A stretch of DNA of 50,633 nucleotides, taken from F1-120-MAGs118 sp013360535. GTDB taxonomy: Bacteria; Planctomycetota; UBA1135; GCA-002686595. Positions 37,743-45,713 of this stretch are shown here, piece after piece. The DNA lies in contig JAPKHC010000036.1 in assembly GCA_026647215.1 (NCBI GenBank), forward strand, positions 1 through 50,633. The letters are read 5' to 3'. How positions within the stretch are numbered: the first letter of the stretch is position 1; the number at the start of each line of letters is the position of its first letter. Under the pieces are notes generated by a model. The model was given only the letters and a program-made list of their open reading frames with translations. It was not told where the DNA came from and searched no databases. A program made the translations under genes and the position numbers.

Positions 37743-38386
37743 AGCTTGCCCAAGGTGCTGTCGCCGGAGCCAGTCGACGTCGTGCTCGAAGTGCCCGCGG
37801 CGGGCAGCGTCGGCGCCGTCGAGCGCAGCTCCGCGAGCCGGTTCTCGAGCAGCAGCTTCTCGGCCTGCAGGCGCCGGATCTGCGCCGTCGTCAGGCGCGA
37901 CGCGAGCTCGACGTTCTCGGCGAGCAGGCGCTGGTTCTCGGCCTCGAGCGCGGCGACTCGCTCGGCGGCGGTCTGCTGCTCGGCCTGCGCCCGCGTGACG
38001 GACTGGCGCGCGCGTTCGAGCTCGGACTGCACGGAGCGCACCTCGAGCTCGAGCGCGTCGCGGTCGTCGATCGCCTTCTGGTACAGCTCGAGGATGTACA
38101 TGCGCCCGCCTTCACTCGGCGCGAGGTCGCGGTCGGCGACGCCGGCCTCCTGCGGCGCGTTCTGCGCGGTCTGCACGACGCTGCCGTCGCGCGCATAGAG
38201 CTGCGCCGGAGCGGCGGGAGGCTGCTGCACCTGCGCAGCGGGCTTCATCGACGCATGCTGCGCGGACACGCTCTCCGTCGACGGCGTGCCGGGCGGCGGC
38301 GCCTTCGCGCCGGAGGTGGTGGCGCAGGACGAGACGACGCACAGGAGCGCGAGCGCGCTCGCGAGGCGGAAGTTCAGGTCACGCAT
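37739..38386 (-). CDS. Coiled-coil lipoprotein in the flagellar operon
   Basis: Protein of 215 aa with a lipoprotein signal (ALALLCVVSSC, Cys near residue 21). A Pro/Ala-rich region (~30-90) leads to a long coiled coil (~95-190: leucine and alanine heptads such as AAERVAALEAENQRLLAENVEL), then a Ser/Thr/Gly tail. It is likely an elongated periplasmic or outer-membrane protein. Its start lies inside the end of the 70-aa gene (8-bp overlap) and its stop overlaps the next lipoprotein start, so the three are translationally coupled to each other in the flagellar operon. Specific function unknown. Confidence 0.75.
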   Translation of the reverse strand: MRDLNFRLASALALLCVVSSCATTSGAKAPPPGTPSTESVSAQHASMKPAAQVQQPPAAPAQLYARDGSVVQTAQNAPQEAGVADRDLAPSEGGRMYILELYQKAIDDRDALELEVRSVQSELERARQSVTRAQAEQQTAAERVAALEAENQRLLAENVELASRLTTAQIRRLQAEKLLLENRLAELRSTAPTLPAAGTSSTTSTGSGDSTLGKL

Positions 38387-38591
38387 GGGGGAACTCGAGC
38401 TCGATGACGGTGGTCTCGCCGCAGGAACAGCCGACCTCGAGCGCGCGCACGGCGCCCTCGATCACGATCGGCTTGACGGTCTTCTCGCAGCGCGTGGCCC
38501 CCGGGCGCGACGCCGGACGCGGCAGGGCACCCTGCGGCGCCGGCGCGGGCCCGTCGAGCTGCACGAACTGCTTCTTGAGGATCGACTGCAT
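38379..38591 (-). CDS. Small cysteine-containing protein of the flagellar operon
   Basis: Protein of 70 aa starting at ATG 38591, 11 nt after fliA. A basic start (MQSILKKQFVQL) and a Pro-rich linker precede a compact C-terminal half with three cysteines (TRCEK and VGCSCGETTVIELEF). The spacing is not a standard zinc knuckle, but CSC plus one more Cys could bind a metal or form a disulphide. No family recognised. Tight linkage between fliA and the lipoproteins shows it is a real gene, with a presumed motility-related role. Confidence 0.65.
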   Translation of the reverse strand: MQSILKKQFVQLDGPAPAPQGALPRPASRPGATRCEKTVKPIVIEGAVRALEVGCSCGETTVIELEFPHA

Positions 38592-38602
38592 GGCGCTGGC
38601 TC

Positions 38603-39337
38603 CTAGACGGTGCCGCCCAGGCGCGCGCCCAGCTCGCGATTGAGCCGGTAGAGCGCGCGCGTGTGGATCTGGCTGATGCGGGACTCGGTGAGGTCGAGCA
38701 CGCTCGCGATCTCGCGCAGCAGCAGCTCCTCGCCGTAGTACAGGGTGATGACGGTGCGTTCCTGCTCCGTCAGCTCGTGGATGGCGTGGACGAGCAGCGC
38801 CTTGGTCTCGTTCCACTCGACGCTGCCGAGCGGATCGTTGCACTGCGGGTCCGAGAGGCGCTCGAAGAGCGGCGTGCTGATGTCGTCCTCGAGCGAAGCG
38901 TGGCCCGCGGTGCGCGCCGCGAGCAGGATCTCGTCGACTTCCTCGAGCGTGATCCCGAGCTCGGCCGCGATCTCCTCGGGCGTCGGAGCGACGCCGTTGC
39001 GCTGCAGCAGCGTGTTGACGGCGCGATCGAGCTCGCGCACCTTCTCGCGCCGACCGCGCGGAAGGAAGTCGGAGCGGCGCAGCTCGTCGAGGATCGCGCC
39101 GCGGATCTTGGTGTAGGCGTAGGTCGAGAACTTCAGGCCGCGGCCCGGTTCCCAGGAATCGGCCGCCTGCACGAGGCCGATCATGCCCCAGCCGTACAGG
39201 TCGTCGCGCTCGATCGAGCCCGGCAGGTCGAACGACATGCGCCCGACCAGGTGCTTGAGCAGCGGAACGTGGTCGAGGATCAGCTTCTCGCGATCGAAGG
39301 CGATCGCGGCGTAGGGGTTGGCGCCGGTTTCGCTCAT
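38603..39337 (-). CDS. fliA: Flagellar sigma-28 factor FliA
   Basis: Protein of 244 aa, the usual length for FliA/WhiG sigma factors, which drive late flagellar genes (filament, motor, chemotaxis). Region 2 is at ~20-100 (HLVGRMSFDLPGSIERDDLYG, then EPGRGLKFSTYAYTKIRGAILDELRR), region 3 at ~105-150 and region 4 at ~180-240 (LTEQERTVITLYYGEELLL, then SVLDLTESRISQIHTRAL). GAGGAG lies ~8 nt before the ATG. It sits downstream of flhG and the 80-aa gene in the operon. Its activity is probably held in check by the FlgM-like protein encoded at 34822. Confidence 0.95.
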   Translation of the reverse strand: MSETGANPYAAIAFDREKLILDHVPLLKHLVGRMSFDLPGSIERDDLYGWGMIGLVQAADSWEPGRGLKFSTYAYTKIRGAILDELRRSDFLPRGRREKVRELDRAVNTLLQRNGVAPTPEEIAAELGITLEEVDEILLAARTAGHASLEDDISTPLFERLSDPQCNDPLGSVEWNETKALLVHAIHELTEQERTVITLYYGEELLLREIASVLDLTESRISQIHTRALYRLNRELGARLGGTV

Positions 39338-39367
39338 CGCGTCATCTCCTCTCTCGTCTGCATGGGG

Positions 39368-39610
39368 TCACTTGCTCCTTGCCGCGCTTTCGTCGGGCCC
39401 GATCGACGCCACTTGCACGTGCGCGAGCAGGCAAACCAGCAAGCGCAGCGCAAGCCATGCGAGCGCGCCGCGAAGCGAGGCGACCCACACGGGAGTGTCG
39501 AAGAAGAGCGAGACCAGAGCGGCGAGCGCTCCACCCGCGGCGGCGATGCGGCGCCCGAAGGCGAGCCACGCTGCGGCGAGAGGGTGCGCCGTGATGGGCC
39601 TATCGGTCAT
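39368..39610 (-). CDS. Small membrane protein between flhG and fliA
   Basis: Protein of 80 aa with two hydrophobic segments (LAFGRRIAAAGGALAALVSLFF, ~18-38, and LRGALAWLALRLLVCLLAHV, ~46-66). Its ATG overlaps the flhG stop (ATGA, 39607-39610) and is preceded by GGAGG. It is easily missed because a longer, meaningless frame covers it. Coupling to flhG suggests a membrane partner in flagellar placement or number control. No family recognised. Confidence 0.7.
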   Translation of the reverse strand: MTDRPITAHPLAAAWLAFGRRIAAAGGALAALVSLFFDTPVWVASLRGALAWLALRLLVCLLAHVQVASIGPDESAARSK

Positions 39611-40449
39611 GGGTTCCTCCAGCCTTGAGCCCGAAATCCGCCGGACGGCACGCAGTCGGCCGTGATCCCACAGGAAAGAATGACCCGGCGGGCGAGGCGC
39701 TCGAGGCACTCCGACTCGCCGCTGGAGACCGTGCGGCCCGCGAAGGCCTGCACGAACGGAGAGCGGCGGCGCGCGGCCTCGGACACGCGCGGGGAGCGCG
39801 GGATCCAGCCAGCGAGACGCGGCGAACGCGACAGGAAGCGGCTGCAGACCTCGGCGAGCCGTGCGGCCGTGCTCTCGGCCTCGCGCGCGCCGGCGACCTG
39901 GTTGAGCACGAGCTCGGGCGTCGGCAGGTCGAGGCCCCGCTCGCTCGCGAACGTGCCGAGCGCCTTGACGAGTCCGTAGGCGTCGGTGACCGCCGCGGGA
40001 TCGGGCGTCGTCACCGCGAGCACGACCGTCGCGAGCGCACCGAACGCGAGCACGTCGGGGCCGATGCCGGCGGCCGAATCTCCGACGACGAGGTCGTAGT
40101 CCTGCGAGAGCCGCTCGAGGCCGTCGACGAGCTGCGCACGCTGCGACTCGTCGAGCCGCGCCATCGCTGCGGTCCCGTTCGAACCCGCGAGCACGTCGAT
40201 GCCGTGCACGTCGCGCACGACGCACTCGGTCAGGCTCACGCGACCTTCGAGCGCCGCCTCGAGCGAGTGCGCGGGCTCCAGCCCGAGCAGCACGTCGACG
40301 TTCGCGAGGCCGAGGTCGAGGTCGACGAGCAGCACGCGCAGGCCCTGTTGACCCAGCTGCACCGCGAGGTTGACCGCGAGCGTCGTCTTGCCGACGCCGC
40401 CCTTGCCGCCGGTCACGAGCACGAACGGGACGCGCGAGGCGAGGCTCAC
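39607..40449 (-). CDS. flhG: FlhG/FleN MinD-like ATPase
   Basis: Protein of 280 aa from a GTG that overlaps the flhF stop (GTGA). It is a ParA/MinD-type ATPase controlling flagellar number and placement together with FlhF. The deviant Walker A GGKGGVGKTT (~13-22), switch segment DLDLGLANVDVLLG (~43-56) and VVGDSAAGIG (~120) are all present. The N-terminus begins almost at the first strand (MSLASRVPFVLVTGG), so the DQAxxLR motif that in other FlhG proteins stimulates FlhF GTPase is missing. It could lie in a different start or be truly absent. Confidence 0.93.
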   Translation of the reverse strand: MSLASRVPFVLVTGGKGGVGKTTLAVNLAVQLGQQGLRVLLVDLDLGLANVDVLLGLEPAHSLEAALEGRVSLTECVVRDVHGIDVLAGSNGTAAMARLDESQRAQLVDGLERLSQDYDLVVGDSAAGIGPDVLAFGALATVVLAVTTPDPAAVTDAYGLVKALGTFASERGLDLPTPELVLNQVAGAREAESTAARLAEVCSRFLSRSPRLAGWIPRSPRVSEAARRRSPFVQAFAGRTVSSGESECLERLARRVILSCGITADCVPSGGFRAQGWRNP

Positions 40450-41429
40450 GGGAGGCGTCCCCGCAAGTAGAGGTCCGCGACGCGCTCGGGCGCCGCACGA
40501 TGGAAGTGCGCCGAGATCTCCTGTCCGTCGCACAGGAACGCGAGCGCGGCGCCGGAATCCGCCGCGCACTCCAGCGCAGGCGCGGGCTGGCGCGTCTCGT
40601 CGAGCTTGGTGAGCACCCACGCGCTCGGCCGCGCCGCGGCAAAACCCTTCACCGCGTCCTCGAGGGCCGAGCGGCTCGCAGTCGCCTGCAGCACGAGGTA
40701 GGTGTCGAGCGTGGCGCCGCTGCGCTCGAGCGTGTCCGACAGCGCCGCGATCGCCTGCACATCGCGCGGCGAGCGACCCGTGGTGTCGACCAGCACGCAC
40801 TCGGGCGCGCCGAAGCTCGCGATCGCGCCGGAGAGCTCCGACACGTCGCGCGCGGTCGCGACCGAGGCCCCCATCGCGCTCGCCAGCGCGCGCAATTGCT
40901 CGACGGCGCCAGGGCGTTGCGTGTCCATCGACACGAGCCCGACGCGCCGCCCCGTGCGCACGAGGCGCGAGGCGAGCTTGGCGAGCGTGGTGGTCTTGCC
41001 GACGCCAGTCGGACCAACGAAGGCGAGGATGCAGGGCTGCACGGCGACACCGGGCGCGCGCTTCTGCACACGCGGGCTGGGCGCGATCGTGAGGGTGCGG
41101 CCGAGCGCGTCGGCGGCGACGTCGAGCGCGAACGGGCCGCGCGCCTGGCTGCGCAGGACGGCCTCGAGCGTGCGCGCGACCAGTCCTTCGGAGGCTCCGC
41201 CGCGGCGCAACACGCGCTCGACGTCGACCAGACCCGGGTCGCGCGTTTCCGCCGGTGCGGAGGCCATCTTCCGCGCGTTGAGCGCACGCGTGGAGTCGGC
41301 GACGGCGACGGTCACGCCGCCATCGGCCATGGTCTCGCGCGAGAGCACGAGCGCGTCGTCGCCGTGCTGGGCACGCGCGCGCTCGAGCGCCTCGCGCAGG
41401 TCACGGCCTCGGATTCGGTGGATCTGCAT
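40446..41429 (-). CDS. flhF: FlhF, SRP-type GTPase for flagellar placement
   Basis: Protein of 327 aa. Signal-recognition-particle GTPase that directs the site of flagellar assembly at the membrane. The basic N-terminal B region is at ~1-60 (MQIHRIRGRDLREALERAR), the N domain at ~70-130, and the G domain from ~135 with GPTGVGKTTTLAKLA, DTQRPGAVEQLR, DTTGRSPRD and TKLDET. It is slightly shorter than many FlhF because the B-N linker is short. It begins 3 nt after the flhA stop and overlaps flhG by 4 bp, the order usual for this pair. Confidence 0.95.
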   Translation of the reverse strand: MQIHRIRGRDLREALERARAQHGDDALVLSRETMADGGVTVAVADSTRALNARKMASAPAETRDPGLVDVERVLRRGGASEGLVARTLEAVLRSQARGPFALDVAADALGRTLTIAPSPRVQKRAPGVAVQPCILAFVGPTGVGKTTTLAKLASRLVRTGRRVGLVSMDTQRPGAVEQLRALASAMGASVATARDVSELSGAIASFGAPECVLVDTTGRSPRDVQAIAALSDTLERSGATLDTYLVLQATASRSALEDAVKGFAAARPSAWVLTKLDETRQPAPALECAADSGAALAFLCDGQEISAHFHRAAPERVADLYLRGRLP

Positions 41430-41432
41430 GGC

Positions 41433-43529
41433 TCACTCCTCGAAGCGCACGACGCCGATGGTCTGCACGCTCTTGGCGGGGACGACTTCCTGGTAGGACA
41501 GCACCGACACCTTGGGCAACGACGCGCGCACGAGCTCGCCGAGGAAGCGGCGCACGTTGGAGCGCGCGAGCAGCACGACGTCGGCGCCGCCGCGCGTGGC
41601 CGCCGCGACCGACTCGCCGATGCGCTCGACCAGTCGCTGCAGGTACGCGGGATTGACGCCGGGGCTCTCCGGATCGGCGGAGCCGCCGACGGCGTTCGCC
41701 AGCCGCTGCTCGATGCCGGGATCGAGCGTGACCGCGTGCACGGTGCCGTTGCGATCGGCGTGCGACTCGCACAGCGCGCGCCCCAGCCGCTGGCGGACGA
41801 GCTCGGCCAGCGTGTCGGGATCCTTCGTGCGCACGACGTGGTCGGCGATCACCTCGAGGATCAGCGGCACGTTGCGGATCGACACGCCCTCGCGCAGCAG
41901 GTTGCGCAGCACCGCCTGCACCTCGCCGTAGCCGATCTTCGCGGGCACGAGCTCCTCGACGACCGCCGGCGAGACCTTCTTGGCGTTCTCGACGAGCTCC
42001 TTGACGTCATCGCGCGTGAGGATGTCGCCGAGCGACGAGCGCAGCACTTCCGAGAGGTGCGTGACGAGCACGCTGACCGGATCGATCACCGTGTAGCCGA
42101 GGATCTCGGCCTCGTCCTTCGAGGCCTCGGGAATCCACAGCGCCGGCAGGCCGAAGGCGGGGTCGACGGTCGGAGTGCCGACGATCTTCCCGGCGACGGC
42201 GCCGGAGTCCATCGCGAGGTGCTGGCCGGGCTCGATCTCGCCGCGCGCGACTTCCTGCCCGCCGACGAGGATGCGGTAGGCGTTCGGCGCGAGCTTGATG
42301 TTGTCCTTGATGCGCACCGGCGGGAGCACGAGGCCCTCGCGCGAGGCGAAGCGCCGGCGCAGCTGCGAGATGTGGTCGAGGATGCCCTGCCCACGCGGGT
42401 CCTGCACGAGCGGGATCAGCCGGTAGCCGATCTCGAGCGCGACGCGGTCGATCTTGAGCGACTCGAGCGTGGCTTCGCTCTCCTTCTCGGCGACACTCGG
42501 CTCCGCCTTCGCCGGAGCGGCCGTGCGCGCCGCCTCTTCCTGCGCCTGCGCCTCCTCGGAGCCGCGCGTCGCACGCCAGCCGATGACGAGCAGGGACGCG
42601 AGCAGGAAGAACGGGATCTTGGGCAGCCCGGGGACGAGCCCGATCGCGAACAGCATGCCGGCCGCGATCAGCGTCGCGCGTGGGCGACCGGTGACCTGCG
42701 TCAGCACCTGCACGCCGAGGCTCGTGTCGTCGCTCGCCTTGGTGACGAGCACGCCCGAGGCGGTCGAGATCAGGAGCGCGGGGATCTGGCTGACGAGGCC
42801 GTCGCCGATCGTGAGCAGCGAGTAGCGCTCGGCCGCGTCGCCGATCGACATGCCGGCGAACGAGCCGAGCGCGATGCCGCCGACGAGGTTGAGCGCGGTG
42901 ATGATCAGGCCGGCGATCGCGTCGCCGCGGACGAACTTCGAGGCACCGTCCATCGCGCCGTAGAACTCGGCTTCCGAGGCGATGCGCTCGCGGCGGCGGC
43001 GCGCCTCGTCGGCGTCGATCAGGCCGCTGTTCAGGTCGGCGTCGATCGCCATCTGCTTGCCGGGCATCGCGTCGAGCACGAAGCGCGCGGACACTTCGCT
43101 GATGCGCCCCGAACCCTTGGTGATGACGACGAACTGGATGATCACGAGGATCAGGAACACCACGATTCCGACGGCGAGGTTGTCGCCGCAGACGTAGTCG
43201 CCGAAGGCCGTGATGATCGCGCCCGCCTCGCCGCCCGAGAGGATCAGGCGCGTGCTGGCGACGTTGAGACCCAGGCGGAACAGCGTCGCGAACAGCAGCA
43301 GCGACGGGAACGCGGACAGGTCCGCGGCCGAGCGCGTGTTCATCGTGAGCAGCAGCAGGAGCAGCGACGTCGCGATGTTGATCGCGAGCAGGATGTCGAG
43401 GAACGCCGGGGGCAGCGGCGTGACCAGCGTCATCACCAGGCCCAGCACGCCGATGCCGATGATCCAGTCGGCGTAGCGCCGGAGGAACGCGGCCGTTCCG
43501 CGTGCGCGTTCGAGGGTTGCGTCGTTCAT
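41433..43529 (-). CDS. flhA: FlhA, flagellar type III export gate protein
   Basis: Protein of 698 aa, full length for FlhA, the export-gate subunit that forms a cytoplasmic nonameric ring and uses the proton motive force. Eight transmembrane helices fill the first ~315 residues, with the FHIPEP-family signature at ~60-90 (LLLFATLFRLGLNVASTRLIL) and the conserved cytoplasmic loop (GKQMAIDADLNSGLI, then EARRRRERIASEAEFYG). A charged linker (~320-350) leads to the four-subdomain cytoplasmic part that binds chaperone-substrate complexes. It lies between flhB (8-nt gap) and flhF (3-nt gap). Confidence 0.97.
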   Translation of the reverse strand: MNDATLERARGTAAFLRRYADWIIGIGVLGLVMTLVTPLPPAFLDILLAINIATSLLLLLLTMNTRSAADLSAFPSLLLFATLFRLGLNVASTRLILSGGEAGAIITAFGDYVCGDNLAVGIVVFLILVIIQFVVITKGSGRISEVSARFVLDAMPGKQMAIDADLNSGLIDADEARRRRERIASEAEFYGAMDGASKFVRGDAIAGLIITALNLVGGIALGSFAGMSIGDAAERYSLLTIGDGLVSQIPALLISTASGVLVTKASDDTSLGVQVLTQVTGRPRATLIAAGMLFAIGLVPGLPKIPFFLLASLLVIGWRATRGSEEAQAQEEAARTAAPAKAEPSVAEKESEATLESLKIDRVALEIGYRLIPLVQDPRGQGILDHISQLRRRFASREGLVLPPVRIKDNIKLAPNAYRILVGGQEVARGEIEPGQHLAMDSGAVAGKIVGTPTVDPAFGLPALWIPEASKDEAEILGYTVIDPVSVLVTHLSEVLRSSLGDILTRDDVKELVENAKKVSPAVVEELVPAKIGYGEVQAVLRNLLREGVSIRNVPLILEVIADHVVRTKDPDTLAELVRQRLGRALCESHADRNGTVHAVTLDPGIEQRLANAVGGSADPESPGVNPAYLQRLVERIGESVAAATRGGADVVLLARSNVRRFLGELVRASLPKVSVLSYQEVVPAKSVQTIGVVRFEE

Positions 43530-43537
43530 CGTTCAGC

Positions 43538-44644
43538 TCACGCGCCCACGACGGGGCGCCCCTTCTCGAGTCCGTACACGTAGGCGAGGACCTCGGCGAC
43601 GGCCTGATAGAGCTCGGCCGGCACCTCGTCGCCGATCTCGCAGCGCGCGTGCAGCGCGCGCGCGAGCGGCACGTCCTCGTAGATCGTCACGCTCGCCTCG
43701 CGGGCGACTTCCTTGATGCGCTGCGCGACGGCGTCGACGCCCTTGGCGACGACTTTCGGCGCGCCACGGCGCTCGGGCGGCGCCTCGCGGTCGTACTGCA
43801 GCGCGACGGCGTAGTGCGTCGGGTTGGTTATCACCACCGTCGCCTTCGGCACGTCGCTCATCATGCGCCGTGAGGCCATCTCGCGCTGCATGCGGCGGAT
43901 GCGCGCCTTGACCTGCGGATCGCCTTCCGACGAGCGCATCTCCTCCTTGACCTCCTTCTTGGTCATGCGGAGCTCCTTGTGGTGCTGGTAGCGCTGGAAG
44001 GCCATGTCGGCGAGCGCGAGCACGAGGATCGCCACTAGCGCGGCGCTCGTGCAGTGCAGCACGACCTGTCCGATCGCGACGAGCGCGGGGCCCAGGTCGA
44101 GCGACTCGATCGCGACGACCTTGGAGAAGTCCGACCACGCCGTCAGCGCGACGGTGATGAAGATGACGGCGAGCTTGGCGAGGCTCAGCAGCGTGCGCAC
44201 GAGCCCACGCAGGCTGAAGAGCTTCTCCATGCCCGACAGCGGGTTGAGCTTCTCGGGCTTGAGCTCGAGCGCCTTGGTCGCGAGCCCCAGGCCGATCTGG
44301 CCGTAGCCCGCGAAGGCCGTCAGCGCGAACAGCGGCGCGATCAGGCCGATCACCGACCAGCCGATCGAGCCGAGCGCGCGCCCGAGCTCGTTGGCGATCA
44401 GCTCCGGCGTGAACTCGACGCTGGCGAGCTCCGGCATGCCCTCGAGCGTGCCGGCGATCAGCCCGCCGAAGCCCTCGAACAGCGACCCACCGGCGATCAG
44501 GAACGTCGCGAACCAGCCGATCAGCGTCAGCGCCGCGATCAGCTCGTTCGAGATCGGGACCTGCCCCTTCTCGCGCGCCTCCTGGCGCTTGCGAGGGGTC
44601 GCTTCCTCGGTCTTCTCGCCGTCGTCTTCGTCGAAGATGCCCAT
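43538..44644 (-). CDS. flhB: FlhB, export switch protein with NPTH autocleavage site
   Basis: Protein of 368 aa. FlhB sits in the inner membrane and switches the export apparatus from rod/hook to filament substrates after self-cleavage between Asn and Pro. The N-terminal charged segment (EKTEEATPRKRQEAREKGQ), four transmembrane segments (~35-215), the helical linker (RMTKKEVKEEMRSSEGDP) and the autocleavage motif at Asn274-Pro275-Thr276-His277 are all present. The C-terminal domain ends at the usual place (AELYQAVAEVLAYVYGL) without the long tail some species have. Confidence 0.97.
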   Translation of the reverse strand: MGIFDEDDGEKTEEATPRKRQEAREKGQVPISNELIAALTLIGWFATFLIAGGSLFEGFGGLIAGTLEGMPELASVEFTPELIANELGRALGSIGWSVIGLIAPLFALTAFAGYGQIGLGLATKALELKPEKLNPLSGMEKLFSLRGLVRTLLSLAKLAVIFITVALTAWSDFSKVVAIESLDLGPALVAIGQVVLHCTSAALVAILVLALADMAFQRYQHHKELRMTKKEVKEEMRSSEGDPQVKARIRRMQREMASRRMMSDVPKATVVITNPTHYAVALQYDREAPPERRGAPKVVAKGVDAVAQRIKEVAREASVTIYEDVPLARALHARCEIGDEVPAELYQAVAEVLAYVYGLEKGRPVVGA

Positions 44645-44649
44645 GGAAG

Positions 44650-45426
44650 TCAGCTCGCGAGCGCGACGAGCGCCGCTTCGAGCCCTTGATCGAGGTACAC
44701 GTACAGCCGCTGCAGCGCGGGCGCGATCAGCGGCGTGAAGGTCACCATCGCGCCGAGGCCGACCAGGATGCGCAGCGAGAAGCCCATCTCGAGCACGTTG
44801 ACCTGCGGCACCGCGCGCGCGATCAGGCCGATCACGACGCTCGAGAGGAGCAGGAGCATCAGCACCGGTCCGAGGAACGTGACGCCCGCGGCGATCATGT
44901 CGCTCGTCAGGCGCAGCGCGAGGTCGAGATAGCCCGGCGGCAGCGAGAGGTGGCCGACCGGCACGCGGTCGTACGAGTCGGCGAGCGCGCGCAGGAGCAG
45001 GTGGTGCCCGTCGACCGCGAGCAGTCCGAGCAGGAACAGCATCTCGTAGAACTGCGTGATCAGCGGCGAGCTCGAGCCCGTCGCAGGATCGGCGCTGCTC
45101 GCCATGTTGAAGGCCATCTCGCTCGCGAGCAGCTCGCCCGCGGTGCGCACGGCCAGCAGCACGGCCTGCATCACGAACGCGAGCGCGAGACCGACGAGCA
45201 CCTCACGCATCGCGAGCACGCCGAACTCGAGCGGCTCCTCGGCGCCGGGCAGCGGCACGCCGTGCACCGAGTACAGGACCAGCGTCAGGCTCGCGATCAG
45301 CCCGATCTTCACGCCGCCGAACGTCGTCTGGGCGCCGAAGAACGGCGTCGCCAGCACGAAGGCGCTCGTGCGCGTCATGAAGAGGCCGAAGGCGGCCAGC
45401 GTCCCGTCCTGGAGCACGTGCTGCAT
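44650..45426 (-). CDS. fliR: FliR, flagellar export gate protein
   Basis: Protein of 258 aa with five to six hydrophobic segments spread over its length, the family's normal layout. FliR joins FliP and FliQ in the helical export-gate core. Recognisable stretches are MTRTSAFVLATPFFG at the start, ELLASEMAFNMASSADPATGS in the middle and AVPQVNVLEMGFSLRILVGL near the C-terminus, where FliR proteins have the conserved P-x-x-N-x-x-x-x-G-F/L motif. It is separated from fliQ by 6 nt and from flhB by 5 nt. Confidence 0.95.
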   Translation of the reverse strand: MQHVLQDGTLAAFGLFMTRTSAFVLATPFFGAQTTFGGVKIGLIASLTLVLYSVHGVPLPGAEEPLEFGVLAMREVLVGLALAFVMQAVLLAVRTAGELLASEMAFNMASSADPATGSSSPLITQFYEMLFLLGLLAVDGHHLLLRALADSYDRVPVGHLSLPPGYLDLALRLTSDMIAAGVTFLGPVLMLLLLSSVVIGLIARAVPQVNVLEMGFSLRILVGLGAMVTFTPLIAPALQRLYVYLDQGLEAALVALAS

Positions 45427-45432
45427 GGCGCG

Positions 45433-45711
45433 TCAGGAGAGCCCGAAGGCGTGCAGCTGGTGCAGGATGCGCAGCGTGTAGTCGCGCAGCATGCCGAGGC
45501 CGGGAACGAGCAGCAGCAGCACGACGCCCATGACCGCGAGCATCTTGGGGACGAGCGAGAGCGTCTGCTCCTGCACGCTGGTCAGCGCCTGGAACACGCT
45601 CACCGCCACGCCGACCACGAGGCCGACCATCAGCACGGGGCCTGCGAGCAGCACCACGGTCACCAGCATCTCGCGCGCCAGTTCCGCGACCTTGAGATCG
45701 AGCTCGTTCAT
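45433..45711 (-). CDS. fliQ: FliQ, flagellar export gate protein
   Basis: Protein of 92 aa with two hydrophobic helices (~16-38 and ~52-72), the canonical FliQ size and layout, four copies of which pack around FliP/FliR in the export gate. The motif GVAVSVFQALTSVQEQTLSLVPKML is the conserved loop region. The ATG at 45711 is chosen because it starts the conserved N-terminus and lies 2 nt after the fliP stop; an earlier in-frame start would lie within fliP. Confidence 0.95.
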   Translation of the reverse strand: MNELDLKVAELAREMLVTVVLLAGPVLMVGLVVGVAVSVFQALTSVQEQTLSLVPKMLAVMGVVLLLLVPGLGMLRDYTLRILHQLHAFGLS

Positions 45712-45713
45712 GG

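Noticed and set aside
40500..43583. 1027-codon plus-strand frame opposite flhA and flhF
   Set aside because: flhA and flhF are unambiguous; the plus frame is Arg/Asp/Glu/His-rich antisense.
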